A stretch of 64,000 nt of DNA from Rossellomorea sp036867415. Its GTDB lineage: Bacteria > Bacillota > Bacilli > Bacillales > Bacillaceae_B. Under the pieces are notes generated by a model. The model was not told where the DNA came from. It worked only from the letters and a program-made list of their open reading frames with translations, and did not search any database. Both the position numbers and the translations under genes were made by a program. The first letter of the stretch is position 1. Each line of letters starts with the position of its first letter. The stretch covers positions 52,718-116,717 of the forward strand of contig NZ_JBAJHU010000011.1 in the NCBI RefSeq assembly GCF_036867415.1, in the 5' to 3' direction. This document shows positions 49,471 through 59,606 of the stretch, one piece after another.

Positions 49471-50088
49471 TTATTTAGGCGCAATCACGATATATCGATT
49501 CGGTTCCCTGCCTTCAGAATGAGTGTCCACTTTTTTCGCATTCACTAATGCGGTATGAATCACTTTTCTTTCATAGGAAGGCATCGGTTCCAATGAAACA
49601 GCACGGTTTGTGCGCAGCGCTTTATCGGCCAGGCGCTCTGCCAGGTTAGTCAGAGTCTGGCGGCGGCGTTCACGATAATTTTCTGCATCCAGGAGGATGG
49701 TCAAAAATTGATCGGACACCTTATTCGCTGCCAATTGAGTCAAATGCTGAAGTGCATTTAATGTTTGTCCTCTTTTCCCGATTAACAGGGCCATTTTTTC
49801 ACCGGATAAACGAAATTCTACTTCTCTTCCATCCTGATGCACCTCAATCGAAGGTTCCACTCCCATTGCCCGCGCAACCGATAATAAAAAGTCTTTCGCT
49901 TCGTCGACCGGATTGATTGCCTTTTTCACCAGTACGGCTGCAGGTCTTCCACCGAACAGTCCGAACAGGCTTTTTTTACCTTGGTCTATAACTTCAATTT
50001 CTGCTTCTTCTTTGGTGATGTTCAGTTGAGACAAGGCTGATTCAATGGCTTCTTCCACCGTTTGACCAGTCGCTTTCACTTCTCTCAC
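49471..50088 (-). CDS. jag: Jag/KhpB RNA-binding protein
   Basis: Jag_N domain (MREVKATGQTVEEAIESAL ... SLFGLFGGRPAAV), KH domain (about 80-145; EKMALLIGKRGQTLNALQHL) and R3H domain (RTNRAVSLEPMPSYERKVIH). 205 residues. Overlaps spoIIIJ by four bases, conserved association with the insertase. Confidence 0.96.
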   Translation of the reverse strand: MREVKATGQTVEEAIESALSQLNITKEEAEIEVIDQGKKSLFGLFGGRPAAVLVKKAINPVDEAKDFLLSVARAMGVEPSIEVHQDGREVEFRLSGEKMALLIGKRGQTLNALQHLTQLAANKVSDQFLTILLDAENYRERRRQTLTNLAERLADKALRTNRAVSLEPMPSYERKVIHTALVNAKKVDTHSEGREPNRYIVIAPK

Positions 50089-50864
50089 TTTTTCTTTCCT
50101 CCCGAACCACCAGCTTTTGCAGCTTGTACTTCCCTGATATCGGGACCTTTAATGAAGTATGTTTGAACGATCATGAAGATATTACCGATTACCCAGTATA
50201 ATGACAGGGCTGAAGGGAAATTGATCGCAAAGATCACAATCATCACCGGCATGATGTAAAGCATCATCGCCATTTGTGGATTTTGATCCGCTGTACCCGC
50301 CATCATCAGCTTTTGCTGGATGAATGTTGTAATACCGGCTGTAACAGCAAGGATGATATCTCTTTCGCCAAGATCGAACCATAAGAAATTATGTTCTGCA
50401 ATTTCTCTCGTACGTACGATTGCATGATAAAATCCGATCAGGATCGGCATTTGAACGATCAACGGGAAACATCCTGCCAAAGGATTGACTTTATGAGTCT
50501 GGAATAACGCCATTGTTTCCTGTTGAAGTTTCTGTTGAGTCTGTGCATCTTTTGAACTGTATTTTTCACGAAGCTTTTTCATTTCCGGCTGCAATGCCTG
50601 CATCGCTTTGGAATTTTTCGTTTGTTTGATCATTAACGGTAAAATGGCAAAACGGATGATCAGCGTTACGATGATGATCGCAAGACCATAAGAACCGCCA
50701 AACCAATCTGCCACCATTGTGATTAATTGTGATAATGGCCACACAATATATTCATTCCAGAAACCTGAGCTTTCAGGTGTGATGGGCTGATTATATTCTG
50801 TACAGCCTGATAAAACAGCCATTAGCCCAATGATTCCCATGAGGGCTATAATTCTCTTTTTCAC
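50085..50864 (-). CDS. spoIIIJ: YidC/Oxa1 membrane insertase SpoIIIJ
   Basis: Lipoprotein insertase for membrane proteins, needed for engulfed-forespore signalling in B. subtilis. Signal with lipobox LSGC, five membrane helices and conserved FPLIVQMPILIGFYHAI and a positively charged helix near residue 70. GTG start after GGGAGGAAAATA; the frame continues 27 codons upstream without a site. 259 residues. Confidence 0.96.
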   Translation of the reverse strand: MKKRIIALMGIIGLMAVLSGCTEYNQPITPESSGFWNEYIVWPLSQLITMVADWFGGSYGLAIIIVTLIIRFAILPLMIKQTKNSKAMQALQPEMKKLREKYSSKDAQTQQKLQQETMALFQTHKVNPLAGCFPLIVQMPILIGFYHAIVRTREIAEHNFLWFDLGERDIILAVTAGITTFIQQKLMMAGTADQNPQMAMMLYIMPVMIVIFAINFPSALSLYWVIGNIFMIVQTYFIKGPDIREVQAAKAGGSGGKKK

Positions 50865-51088
50865 CCTTATTTTCCTCCCAACTAATATGTTTCTACAAGG
50901 CTCTTTCCGCACGCACAATCGGGTGCCTCTTTTTATCCGATGCACGAATACCTTCTGGAAAACAGCATTTTACTCGCAGTCAAGGACACGTTTCCCCAAC
51001 CTTCTATTAAAATGTAACAATCTCTCGTATTGTAACATCTTTTCAAAGACTTGTGATGTTGAAACATGTCTATTTTATAAATACTTTT

Positions 51089-51460
51089 TTACTTTTTCCT
51101 ATCATTTTTACCATCAAAATGCTTTTTCAACACTTTTCCTCTTTTTAATACATGAGTAAGACTGCTTTTTACTTCATGAAAGTTCATGTCGGCCGCCGGT
51201 TTTCTGGCGATGATCAAATAATCGTGGTTATCCTGAACGTCTTCCCGCAATTCCAGGAAAGCCTGCCTTACGTACCGTTTGATTTGGTTCCGGCACACCG
51301 CATTCCCGATTTTCTTGCTGACGGAAATGCCGATCCGGAAAGGCTGGGCTTCGTCCTGCTTTAAGGTATAAAGAACAAATTGCCTGTTTGCAAATGATGT
51401 CCCTCTTTTAAATATCTCTTGAAATTCTTTATTTTTCTTCACTCTTTGTTCTTTACGCAT
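51089..51460 (-). CDS. rnpA: Ribonuclease P protein component
   Basis: Protein subunit of RNase P. 123 residues; N-terminal KNKEFQEIFKRGTSFANRQF and the RNA-contacting RNQIKRYVRQAF. Follows rpmH as usual. Confidence 0.97.
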   Translation of the reverse strand: MRKEQRVKKNKEFQEIFKRGTSFANRQFVLYTLKQDEAQPFRIGISVSKKIGNAVCRNQIKRYVRQAFLELREDVQDNHDYLIIARKPAADMNFHEVKSSLTHVLKRGKVLKKHFDGKNDRKK

Positions 51461-51583
51461 TAGCTACACCTGTTTTTTTGTTTTTCATTAGGCTCTTTTC
51501 GCAAACTCAAGAAAAGAGCTTTTCATTCAGTCTTTCAATTAATTGAGGATTCTAATCATTTTCGTTGTATTACTAGAAAAAAA

Positions 51584-51608
51584 GACCACTGAGTCAGTTC
51601 AGTGGTCT
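51584..51608 (-). terminator. Terminator overlapping the rpmH stop codon
   Basis: Stem AGACCACTGA/TCAGTGGTCT; minus-strand T-run follows. The TAG stop of rpmH is inside the stem. Likely partial, permitting some rnpA read-through. Confidence 0.85.
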
Positions 51609-51741
51609 AAGCAGATAATACTTTTCTTCCTTTAGCGCGACGGCGAGCTAATACTCTACGTCCGTTCTTAGAGCTCATGCGTGCACGGAAACCGTGTACT
51701 TTACTTCTTTTACGTCTATTTGGTTGAAACGTTCTTTTCAT
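51607..51741 (-). CDS. rpmH: 50S ribosomal protein L34
   Basis: 44 residues, MKRTFQPNRRKRSKVHGFRA, then RMSSKNGRRVLARRRAKGRK and VLSA. GGGAGGTG precedes the ATG. Missed by length-limited gene tracks. Confidence 0.98.
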   Translation of the reverse strand: MKRTFQPNRRKRSKVHGFRARMSSKNGRRVLARRRAKGRKVLSA

Positions 51742-52833
51742 CTATTGACACCTCCCTGAAGGGTTCATCTTCATAAGTTAAAGACATTCCTCACTATTAT
51801 AAAGATGACCACCATAAAAAGTCAACAGTCATATTATTTTATTTTTGACTCTCAATTTTTTGCCAATAAAATTGTTTATCTTCTAATAAAGATAACTCAA
51901 AGTGGATTAGACTTCTAAACACCGTGCTGACTGCTGGATCAGAGACCGTTCCTTTCCGCAGGAGTCAAAGTGCCTCCGGCTCCAATCCACTCTGTCTATT
52001 TAATATAGAAAGTAACAATAAAAAATTGAAGTTAGTCATGCAAATTTATTACCGGGATATTGATGAATTTTATCTTTTCTAATAAAGAAAATTAAATTTG
52101 CCAATGGTGTCCAAATTAATTTTTATAATAGTCTGCTCTAAGTTTTACCGGATCCAGCGTTGATTGGAATGCAAGACGAAGAAAAGTATCAGAAAAGCGG
52201 AAGGGATTTGCCCAGAGGCTAATGTCATGTTCCTCTGAGCCCTGCAGCTGTACAGTACTCTTCAACTTTAGAGAAGGCTCACCTACCGCCAGCAGAAAGT
52301 GAAGTCTTTCAAGTAATCAAAAGCGAAGCTAAGTAGTCCATAAAAGTTAATTTACAAAAATGGATTTCGTCTTCTATCACCTTCTACAAAATTTCTCCCA
52401 CCTTACCCAAAAATCTCCCTGTGGATAGTTTTCGACAGGATTTTTAATTATCCACAGCACGTATTGACAGGTTTTTCACAAGTTCTACCCTTGTGGACAA
52501 TTTCATTCCACAGTCTGAAGGGGTTGTGGATAATATTTAAAAACCATTGCACCGCTAAGGATATTTTGATATGATTATTGTGTTTTCACTCTTGATAACT
52601 TCAAATACGGATTTTACTTATCCACAAAATGTGGATATCATGTGGGTAACTTATTCAGAGGGTTTGTAAAACCTTGTCCACAGATGGTGGATATTGTCGA
52701 CTAACCGTTTTCTTTCCTTATTATATATATTTTCCACATTCAGTCCATTGTATTTTTATTAGATAAAGAGAATTGACACGTTTACAGGTTGTACAGAGGT
52801 TATACAAACAAACGAGAAAAGGAGGGATCAGGA
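51742..52833 (+). other. oriC: oriC first part (upstream of dnaA)
   Basis: DnaA boxes: TGTGGATAG 52420, TTATCCACA 52448, TGTGGACAA 52492, TGTGGATAA 52525, TTATCCACA 52618, TGTGGATAT 52630, TGTGGGTAA 52641 and TTGTCCACA 52674. The proximal 52000-52400 part has instead degraded dispersed-repeat material (see below). An extended AT-rich stretch precedes the dnaA ribosome site. The role as origin part follows from B. subtilis oriC, where clusters lie on both sides of dnaA. Confidence 0.9.
51920..52340. repeat. Decayed copies of dispersed repeat family B in oriC
   Basis: 51930-51995 on the minus strand reads AGTGGATTGGAGCCGGAGGC and GACTCCTGCGG, the start of the family B element; 52150-52330 holds a rearranged copy (TTGATTGGAATGCAAGACGA, TTTCAAGTAATCAAAAGCG). 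The intact copies are at 54300 and 59607. Confidence 0.6.
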
Positions 52834-54177
52834 TTGGAGAATATCGGGGATCTTTGGAGTAAAGCCTTAGAAAATATCGAGAAAAAAATCAGTAAGCCAA
52901 GTTTCGATACTTGGTTGAAATCGACGAAGGCTCATTCCATTCAGGGAGATACTCTTGTGATTACCGCTCCAAATGAGTTTGCACGAGATTGGCTGGAAGG
53001 CCGGTACTCTCAACTCATCTCCGGAGTATTGTATGATATCACCGGTGAAGAGCTGGTTGTAAAGTTCATTATTCCCCAAAATCAGGAGCCGGAAGAGTTT
53101 GATATTCCAGTGCCGCCGAAAAAGACTGTTAAAGAGGATGACCAGTACGATCTTAACCAGAATATGCTGAATCCTAAATATACATTCGATACTTTTGTCA
53201 TCGGTTCCGGCAACCGATTTGCACATGCTGCGTCTTTAGCTGTAGCTGAAGCGCCTGCAAAAGCATATAACCCCTTATTTATTTATGGGGGAGTAGGACT
53301 TGGAAAGACTCACTTGATGCATGCGATCGGCCATTATGTGCTTGAGCATAATCCGGCTGCAAAAGTGGTGTACCTTTCTTCTGAAAAATTCACGAACGAG
53401 TTCATCAACTCGATCCGTGATAATAAAGCGGTCGATTTCCGCAATAAGTACCGGAGCGTCGATGTGTTGCTGATTGACGACATTCAATTTTTGGCCGGTA
53501 AAGAACAAACGCAAGAGGAATTTTTCCATACATTTAATACATTGCATGAAGAAAGCAAGCAGATTGTCATTTCCAGTGACCGTCCTCCAAAAGAGATCCC
53601 GACATTGGAAGACCGCCTGCGTTCCCGCTTCGAATGGGGCCTTATCACCGATATAACTCCTCCTGATCTGGAGACGAGAATCGCGATTTTAAGGAAGAAG
53701 GCGAAAGCTGAAGGTCTGGATATCCCAAATGAGGCCATGCTTTATATCGCCAATCAAATCGATACGAATATTCGTGAACTGGAAGGCGCCCTGATCAGGG
53801 TCGTTGCGTACTCTTCACTTATCAATAAAGACATAAATGCCGATCTCGCTGCTGAAGCTTTGAAAGATATCATTCCAAGCTCCAAGCCCAAGGTCATTAC
53901 GATCCAGGAAATCCAGCGTGTTGTCGGTGAGCATTTCAATGTGAGATTAGAGGATTTTAAAGCCAAGAAACGGACAAAATCCATAGCGTTCCCCCGTCAG
54001 ATCGCCATGTATCTTTCAAGGGAAATGACGGATTCTTCCCTGCCGAAAATCGGTGAAGAATTCGGCGGACGTGATCACACCACCGTCATCCACGCCCATG
54101 AAAAAATCAGCACCCTGCTCGGAGCAGACGCACTCCTGCAGCAGCAGCTGAAAGATATCAGGGATACCCTGAAGTGA
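52834..54177 (+). CDS. dnaA: Chromosomal replication initiator DnaA
   Basis: 447 residues from a TTG start after AAAAGGAGGGAT, matching the conserved N-terminus (LENIGDLWSKALENIEKK). Domain I, a short domain II, AAA+ domain III (GGVGLGKTHLMHAI, LLIDDIQFL, ISSDRPP, FEWGLITDITPPD) and domain IV with the DnaA signature GGRDHTTVIHAHEK. Initiates replication at the flanking DnaA boxes and represses its own promoter. Confidence 0.98.
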   Translation: MENIGDLWSKALENIEKKISKPSFDTWLKSTKAHSIQGDTLVITAPNEFARDWLEGRYSQLISGVLYDITGEELVVKFIIPQNQEPEEFDIPVPPKKTVKEDDQYDLNQNMLNPKYTFDTFVIGSGNRFAHAASLAVAEAPAKAYNPLFIYGGVGLGKTHLMHAIGHYVLEHNPAAKVVYLSSEKFTNEFINSIRDNKAVDFRNKYRSVDVLLIDDIQFLAGKEQTQEEFFHTFNTLHEESKQIVISSDRPPKEIPTLEDRLRSRFEWGLITDITPPDLETRIAILRKKAKAEGLDIPNEAMLYIANQIDTNIRELEGALIRVVAYSSLINKDINADLAAEALKDIIPSSKPKVITIQEIQRVVGEHFNVRLEDFKAKKRTKSIAFPRQIAMYLSREMTDSSLPKIGEEFGGRDHTTVIHAHEKISTLLGADALLQQQLKDIRDTLK

Positions 54178-54526
54178 TATGTATATGAGATGGGCAGTTG
54201 AAAGTTGATAGATGATTTCAGCTCCAGATAGAACGGAATCCATAGGATACAAGAATTTTTAAACGCTTTATAAGAAGTCTGTTAAAAAATTCAACAAGTT
54301 CCTGCGGTTGATTGGAGTGCAAGACGTAGACTCCTGCGGGAAAAGCTAGTTAGGTGAGACCCTGTAGGAGCTGAGCGACGAGGAGGCTCATCAACCGCCC
54401 GCGTAAAGCGAAGTCTTGCACGGAAATCAAAAGCGGTATTCAAAGCGATTCTAACTCTACAAATCTAATTTATAGATTAACTAAAACTTGAATACTGTTG
54501 ATAACCCAAACCAACTAGCGCACAGT
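54178..54526. repeat. dnaA-dnaN gap, dispersed repeat family B copy (about 54300-54437)
   Basis: Starts TTGATTGGAGTGCAAGACGT and ends GTCTTGCACGGAAATCAAAA; middle AGGTGAGACC..GAGGAGGCTC. The element sits between dnaA and the DnaA-box/unwinding region. Outer parts of the gap contain nothing else recognisable. Confidence 0.75.
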
Positions 54527-54640
54527 CTGTCCACATGTGGATAGGCTGTGTTTCCGTTCAATTCACACACTTATCCACATATCAACAGGCCCTACTAGTA
54601 CTATTACTATTTTTTAAATAAATATTAATATATGATTCAG
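54527..54640 (+). other. oriC: oriC second part: DnaA boxes, DnaA-trios and unwinding element
   Basis: DnaA boxes CTGTCCACA 54527, TGTGGATAG 54536, TTATCCACA 54571 and near-box ATATCAACA 54579 are followed by a GGCCC spacer, six trinucleotides TAC TAG TAC TAT TAC TAT (54593-54610) and the AT-rich TTTTTTAAATAAATATTAAT. This is the basal unwinding system arrangement known from B. subtilis. Confidence 0.92.
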
Positions 54641-54675
54641 TCCAAAAAATTATGTGCAAATTGGAGGAAATAATC

Positions 54676-55812
54676 ATGAAATTTGTTATTCAGAGGGATG
54701 ATCTTGTTCAAAGCGTTCAAGACGTCATGAAAGCTGTTACGTCCAGAACAACAATACCGATCCTGACTGGGATCAAAATCATCGCAACCGAAGAAGGAGT
54801 CACATTAACTGGAAGTGACTCTGATATTTCAATCGAATCTTTCATACCTAAAGAGGAAGAAGGTTCTGAGATTGTCGATGTCATGGAAACAGGAGGAATC
54901 GTCCTCCAGGCCAAATTCTTCAGTGAAATTGTTAAGAAACTTCCTAAAGACACGGTTGAAATCGAAGTTCAGAGTCATTTTCAGACAGTGATCCGTTCTG
55001 GTAATGCTGAATTCAATTTGAATGGATTGGATCCCGAAGAATATCCTCATCTTCCTCAAATTGAAGAAGGCAATGGAATCAAAGTTTCTACGGACCTTTT
55101 GAAAACGATGATCAGACAGACGGTATTCGCAGTGTCCACCTCAGAAACACGCCCGATCTTGACAGGTGTAAACTGCCAGATCGAAAACGGCGAGCTGAGC
55201 TGTATTGCAACAGATAGTCACAGGCTGGCCATGAGGAAAGCACCCATCGAGACGAATCACGATGCGTCATACAGTATTGTCATTCCGGGGAAAAGCTTAA
55301 ATGAGCTGAATAAAATCCTTGATGACACGGATGAACCGGTCGAAATCGTCATCACTGAAAACCAGGTGCTGTTCAAAGCGAAACATCTATTATTCTTCTC
55401 GAGACTGCTTGAGGGGAACTATCCAGACACAAGCCGGTTGATCCCGTCTGATACAAAGACAGAGCTTACGTTGACAACGAAGGAATTCCTTCAGGCAATC
55501 GATCGTGCTTCACTGCTGGCAAGAGAGGGTAGAAACAACGTTGTGAAACTCTCGACGCTTGACGGCGGGATCATCGAAATTTCCTCCAATACACCAGAGA
55601 TCGGGAAAGTCATCGAGCAGGTTCAAAGTCAATCTGTCGAGGGTGAAGACCTTAAGATCTCCTTCAGTGCGAAATACATGATGGATGCGCTGAAGGCCAT
55701 CGAGGGAACAGAAATCTATGTGAATTTCACAGGAGCGATGAGACCATTCGTTCTAAAACCGCTTCATGACGATTCAATCCTTCAATTGATCCTTCCAGTA
55801 CGAACGTATTAA
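54676..55812 (+). CDS. dnaN: DNA polymerase III sliding clamp beta
   Basis: 378 residues, MKFVIQRDDLVQSVQDVMKA, GGIVLQAKFFSEIVKKLPKD, three repeat domains, C-terminal LQLILPVRTY. ATG after TTGGAGG; upstream codons belong to the leader. Confidence 0.98.
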   Translation: MKFVIQRDDLVQSVQDVMKAVTSRTTIPILTGIKIIATEEGVTLTGSDSDISIESFIPKEEEGSEIVDVMETGGIVLQAKFFSEIVKKLPKDTVEIEVQSHFQTVIRSGNAEFNLNGLDPEEYPHLPQIEEGNGIKVSTDLLKTMIRQTVFAVSTSETRPILTGVNCQIENGELSCIATDSHRLAMRKAPIETNHDASYSIVIPGKSLNELNKILDDTDEPVEIVITENQVLFKAKHLLFFSRLLEGNYPDTSRLIPSDTKTELTLTTKEFLQAIDRASLLAREGRNNVVKLSTLDGGIIEISSNTPEIGKVIEQVQSQSVEGEDLKISFSAKYMMDALKAIEGTEIYVNFTGAMRPFVLKPLHDDSILQLILPVRTY

Positions 55813-55821
55813 CGATTTCAG

Positions 55822-55856
55822 AGCTGATGCCTTTTAAGAAAGGTGTCGGCTTTTTT
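55822..55856 (+). terminator. dnaN terminator
   Basis: 12-base-pair stem GCTGATGCCTTT/AAAGGTGTCGGC with three G-U pairs and TTTTTT. Confidence 0.8.
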
Positions 55857-55952
55857 CTTTTCAAACCTGCATGCAGCACTCCATCTTTCGTTAGTTGTGA
55901 CTTAGTCAAATTTAGAGTAAAATAAGATATTAGAGACTTTATACGGAAAGTA

Positions 55953-56180
55953 GTGATTTTAGTGGAGAAAAAGATCACGATTAAAACGGAGATCATTACA
56001 TTGGGACAGTTCCTGAAACTTGCCGATGTGATTCAATCCGGGGGCATGGCCAAGTGGTTTTTAGGTGAGTACGAGGTATACATAAACGGTGAACAGGACC
56101 AGAGAAGGGGAAGAAAGCTTGCGGTCGGTGATAAAGTTGAAATTCCGGAAGTAGGAGTCTTTGTGGTTGCTGGAGAATAA
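55953..56180 (+). CDS. rlbA: S4-like RNA-binding protein RlbA (YaaA)
   Basis: 75 residues with the S4-type motif ITLGQFLKLADVIQSGGMAK and EVYINGEQDQRRGRKL. Starts are GTG codons: the first is used here; a second GTG three codons later is possible. Conserved gene between dnaN and recF, implicated in 50S maturation. Confidence 0.93.
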   Translation: MILVEKKITIKTEIITLGQFLKLADVIQSGGMAKWFLGEYEVYINGEQDQRRGRKLAVGDKVEIPEVGVFVVAGE

Positions 56181-56191
56181 TAAAGGATGTT

Positions 56192-57316
56192 ATGTCCATG
56201 TTTATTGAACAATTGGAATTGAAAAATTATCGGAATTACGAATCGATCGAAGTGAATTTCGAAAATAAGGTGAACGTCATCCTCGGCGAAAATGCCCAGG
56301 GGAAAACAAATATCATGGAGTCCATCTATGTTCTTGCGATGGCGAAATCCCACCGGACATCGAATGATAAAGATTTAATCCGTTGGGATGAGGAATATGC
56401 TAAAATAAAAGGTAGGATTCAAAAACATAACGGGGCTCTGCCTTTGGAGCTCGTCCTGTCAAAGAAGGGCAAGAAAGCAAAGTGCAACCACCTTGAACAG
56501 AAGAAGTTGAGTCAATACGTCGGTAATATGAATGTTGTCATGTTTGCGCCTGAAGATCTCCATTTGGTAAAAGGGAGCCCTCAAGTTAGGCGTCGTTTTA
56601 TTGATATGGAAATCGGGCAGGTTTCTCCTGTTTATTTACATGATATCAGTCTTTATCAAAAAATATTACAGCAGCGGAATCATTACTTGAAACTCCTGCA
56701 GACGAGAAAGCAGACAGATCAGACGATGCTGGACGTACTGACGGACCAATTCATCGAAGTGGCCGTCAAGATCATCAAAAAACGGTTTGAGTTCGTCCAG
56801 CTGCTCGAGAGTTGGGCAAAACCGATTCATTCAGGGATCTCAAGGAACCTTGAAACGCTGGAAATCCTTTATAAACCCTCTTTGGATGTATCAGATGATC
56901 AAGAATGGTCAAAAATGGTAGAAGTATATGAACGGAAATTTGAAGGGATCCGCGAACGTGAAATTGACCGTGGAGTCACTCTGGCCGGTCCGCATCGGGA
57001 TGACTTGCAGTTCATTGTGAATGGACGCGATGTCCAGACGTTCGGATCGCAGGGACAGCAGCGGACAACGGCGCTCTCTGTGAAACTGGCAGAAATCGAA
57101 CTTATCCATTCTGAAATAAAGGAATATCCGATTCTGCTTCTTGATGATGTGTTGTCGGAACTCGATGATTACCGTCAATCCCACTTGCTCAACACCATAC
57201 AAGGCAAGGTGCAGACATTTGTCACAACCACCAATGTGGATGGCATCGATCATCGGACGTTGAACGAGGCAGCGCAATTCGAAGTGGAAGCGGGAACAAT
57301 GAAAAGACTGAAATGA
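56192..57316 (+). CDS. recF: Recombination protein RecF
   Basis: 374 residues; SMC-like ATPase with Walker A GENAQGKTN, signature TFGSQGQQRTTALSVKLAEI and Walker B ILLLDDVLSELDD. AAAGGATG before the first ATG. Acts in gap repair with RecO and RecR. Confidence 0.97.
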   Translation: MSMFIEQLELKNYRNYESIEVNFENKVNVILGENAQGKTNIMESIYVLAMAKSHRTSNDKDLIRWDEEYAKIKGRIQKHNGALPLELVLSKKGKKAKCNHLEQKKLSQYVGNMNVVMFAPEDLHLVKGSPQVRRRFIDMEIGQVSPVYLHDISLYQKILQQRNHYLKLLQTRKQTDQTMLDVLTDQFIEVAVKIIKKRFEFVQLLESWAKPIHSGISRNLETLEILYKPSLDVSDDQEWSKMVEVYERKFEGIREREIDRGVTLAGPHRDDLQFIVNGRDVQTFGSQGQQRTTALSVKLAEIELIHSEIKEYPILLLDDVLSELDDYRQSHLLNTIQGKVQTFVTTTNVDGIDHRTLNEAAQFEVEAGTMKRLK

Positions 57317-57325
57317 GGTGGTACC

Positions 57326-57580
57326 TTGTACATTCATGTCGGAGAAGATGTCATGGTACGGACAGATGATATCATCGCAATAATCGATCGAGACACCGTG
57401 CAGTTTTCAGAAGAATTACAGCTTTTTTTAAAAAATAAAGATAATCACCTTTGTAATCTTGCAAAGGGTTCATATAAATCTCTCGTCATTACGAAGAATC
57501 AATTGTATCTTTCCCCGCTCGCATCGAGCACGCTTAAGAAACGATCAAAGAAATACTCAAACTATGAGAATTTATTATAG
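57326..57580 (+). CDS. remB: RemB (YaaB) extracellular-matrix regulator-like protein
   Basis: 84 residues from a TTG start after GAGGTGG: (M)YIHVGEDVMVRTDDIIAI. Matches RemB/YaaB (DUF370-like), gene between recF and gyrB in Bacilli, needed for matrix gene expression in B. subtilis. Confidence 0.9.
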   Translation: MYIHVGEDVMVRTDDIIAIIDRDTVQFSEELQLFLKNKDNHLCNLAKGSYKSLVITKNQLYLSPLASSTLKKRSKKYSNYENLL

Positions 57581-57621
57581 AAATACAAGCCCGAAAGGTT
57601 AGAAAGTGTAGGTGAATCGGC

Positions 57622-59550
57622 ATGGCTATGGAACAAAAACAAGCACAAGGTCAATCCTATGATGAAAATCAGATTCAGGTTTTGGAAGGATTGGAAGCCG
57701 TACGTAAACGACCGGGAATGTACATTGGGTCGACAAGCGGAAGAGGTCTGCATCACTTGGTGTGGGAAATCGTCGATAACAGTATCGATGAAGCACTTGC
57801 AGGTTATTGCGACGAAATCGAAATCATTATCGAAGAAGACAACAGCATCACCGTAACGGACAATGGACGGGGGATTCCGGTCGGGATTCATGAGAAGATG
57901 GGCCGTCCAGCGGTAGAGGTCATCATGACAGTCCTTCACGCAGGCGGAAAATTCGGCGGCGGCGGATATAAAGTATCCGGAGGTCTGCACGGTGTAGGTG
58001 CCTCGGTTGTTAATGCCCTTTCTACAGAATTGGAAATATATGTACACCGTGACGGGAAAATCCATTATCAAAAATTTGAAAAAGGTGTCCCAAGCTTCGA
58101 TCTTAAAGTCATCGGTGATACAGACAAGACCGGGACTATCACCCATTTCACGCCTGATCCTGAAATTTTCACTGAAACGACAGAATATGATTATGATACA
58201 TTAGCAAATCGTGTCCGTGAGCTGGCTTTCTTGAATAAAGGAATCCAGATCAGCATTGAAGATAAGCGTGGAGAAGGAAAAAGAAGAGATTATCATTATG
58301 AAGGCGGTATTAAGTCATACGTAGAACATTTAAACCGCTCAAAAGAAGTCATTCATGAAGAACCGATCTTCATTGAAGGTGAAAAAGACGAGATCACTGT
58401 TGAAATCGCCATTCAGTATAATGATGGATTCGCAAGCAATCTTTATTCTTTCGCCAACAATATTCACACTCATGAAGGCGGAACTCATGAGTCCGGATTT
58501 AAGACGGCTTTGACAAGGGTCATCAACGATTATGCCCGCAAGAACCATGTATTCAAAGAAAGCGATGCGAACCTTTCAGGCGAAGATGTCCGTGAAGGGC
58601 TGACTGCCATCATTTCGATCAAACATCCGGATCCGCAGTTTGAAGGGCAGACGAAAACAAAGCTTGGCAACTCGGAAGCAAGAACGATCACGGATTCCCT
58701 GTTTTCAGAACGTCTTGAAACGTTCCTGCTGGAAAACCCGGTTGTTGCCAGAAAAGTTGTTGAAAAAGGGCTCATGGCCGCACGTGCCCGCATGGCTGCG
58801 AAGAAAGCAAGGGAGCTTACGCGGCGAAAGAGTGCGCTTGAGATCTCAAGCCTGCCGGGTAAATTGGCGGATTGTTCATCCAAAGATCCAAGCATCAGTG
58901 AAATCTATGTGGTTGAGGGTGACTCAGCCGGCGGTTCTGCTAAACAAGGCCGTGACCGTCACTTCCAGGCGATTCTTCCACTGCGCGGTAAAATCATCAA
59001 TGTTGAAAAGGCACGTCTCGATAAGATCCTTTCCAATAATGAGGTCCGTGCCATCATTACGGCTCTTGGTACGGGAATCGGGGAAGATTTCGATCTAACC
59101 AAGGCGAGATATCATAAAATTGTCATCATGACCGATGCCGATGTCGATGGTGCCCATATCCGTACACTCTTGTTGACGTTCTTCTATCGTTATATGAGAA
59201 AAATCATCGAAGCCGGATTCATCTATATCGCCCAGCCGCCATTGTACAAGATCCAGCAGGGCAAGAAAATCGAATACGCCTACAACGATAAAGAACTTGA
59301 CCGCATCCTTGCAGAAATTTCACCAACACCTAAACCTGGCATTCAGCGTTACAAAGGTCTTGGGGAAATGAACCCTGAGCAGCTATGGGAAACAACAATG
59401 GATCCCGCCTCCAGAACACTGCTTCAAGTAAGTCTGCAGGACGCCATCGAAGCCGACGAAACCTTTGAAATCCTCATGGGTGACAAAGTCGAACCGCGAC
59501 GTAACTTCATCGAAGAAAACGCGGCTTACGTTAAGAACCTGGATATTTAA
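57622..59550 (+). CDS. gyrB: DNA gyrase subunit B
   Basis: 642 residues. GHKL ATPase (VLEGLEAVRKRPGMYIGST, DNSIDEALAG, TVTDNGRGIPVG), transducer and TOPRIM (VEGDSAGGSAKQGRDR, TDADVDGAHI), C-terminal EENAAYVKNLDI. Introduces negative supercoils with GyrA. Confidence 0.98.
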   Translation: MAMEQKQAQGQSYDENQIQVLEGLEAVRKRPGMYIGSTSGRGLHHLVWEIVDNSIDEALAGYCDEIEIIIEEDNSITVTDNGRGIPVGIHEKMGRPAVEVIMTVLHAGGKFGGGGYKVSGGLHGVGASVVNALSTELEIYVHRDGKIHYQKFEKGVPSFDLKVIGDTDKTGTITHFTPDPEIFTETTEYDYDTLANRVRELAFLNKGIQISIEDKRGEGKRRDYHYEGGIKSYVEHLNRSKEVIHEEPIFIEGEKDEITVEIAIQYNDGFASNLYSFANNIHTHEGGTHESGFKTALTRVINDYARKNHVFKESDANLSGEDVREGLTAIISIKHPDPQFEGQTKTKLGNSEARTITDSLFSERLETFLLENPVVARKVVEKGLMAARARMAAKKARELTRRKSALEISSLPGKLADCSSKDPSISEIYVVEGDSAGGSAKQGRDRHFQAILPLRGKIINVEKARLDKILSNNEVRAIITALGTGIGEDFDLTKARYHKIVIMTDADVDGAHIRTLLLTFFYRYMRKIIEAGFIYIAQPPLYKIQQGKKIEYAYNDKELDRILAEISPTPKPGIQRYKGLGEMNPEQLWETTMDPASRTLLQVSLQDAIEADETFEILMGDKVEPRRNFIEENAAYVKNLDI

Positions 59551-59606
59551 ATAACGCTTAATATTATAAAAGTTTTTGTGAGATTATGCTCTATAACCAT
59601 ATTGAA

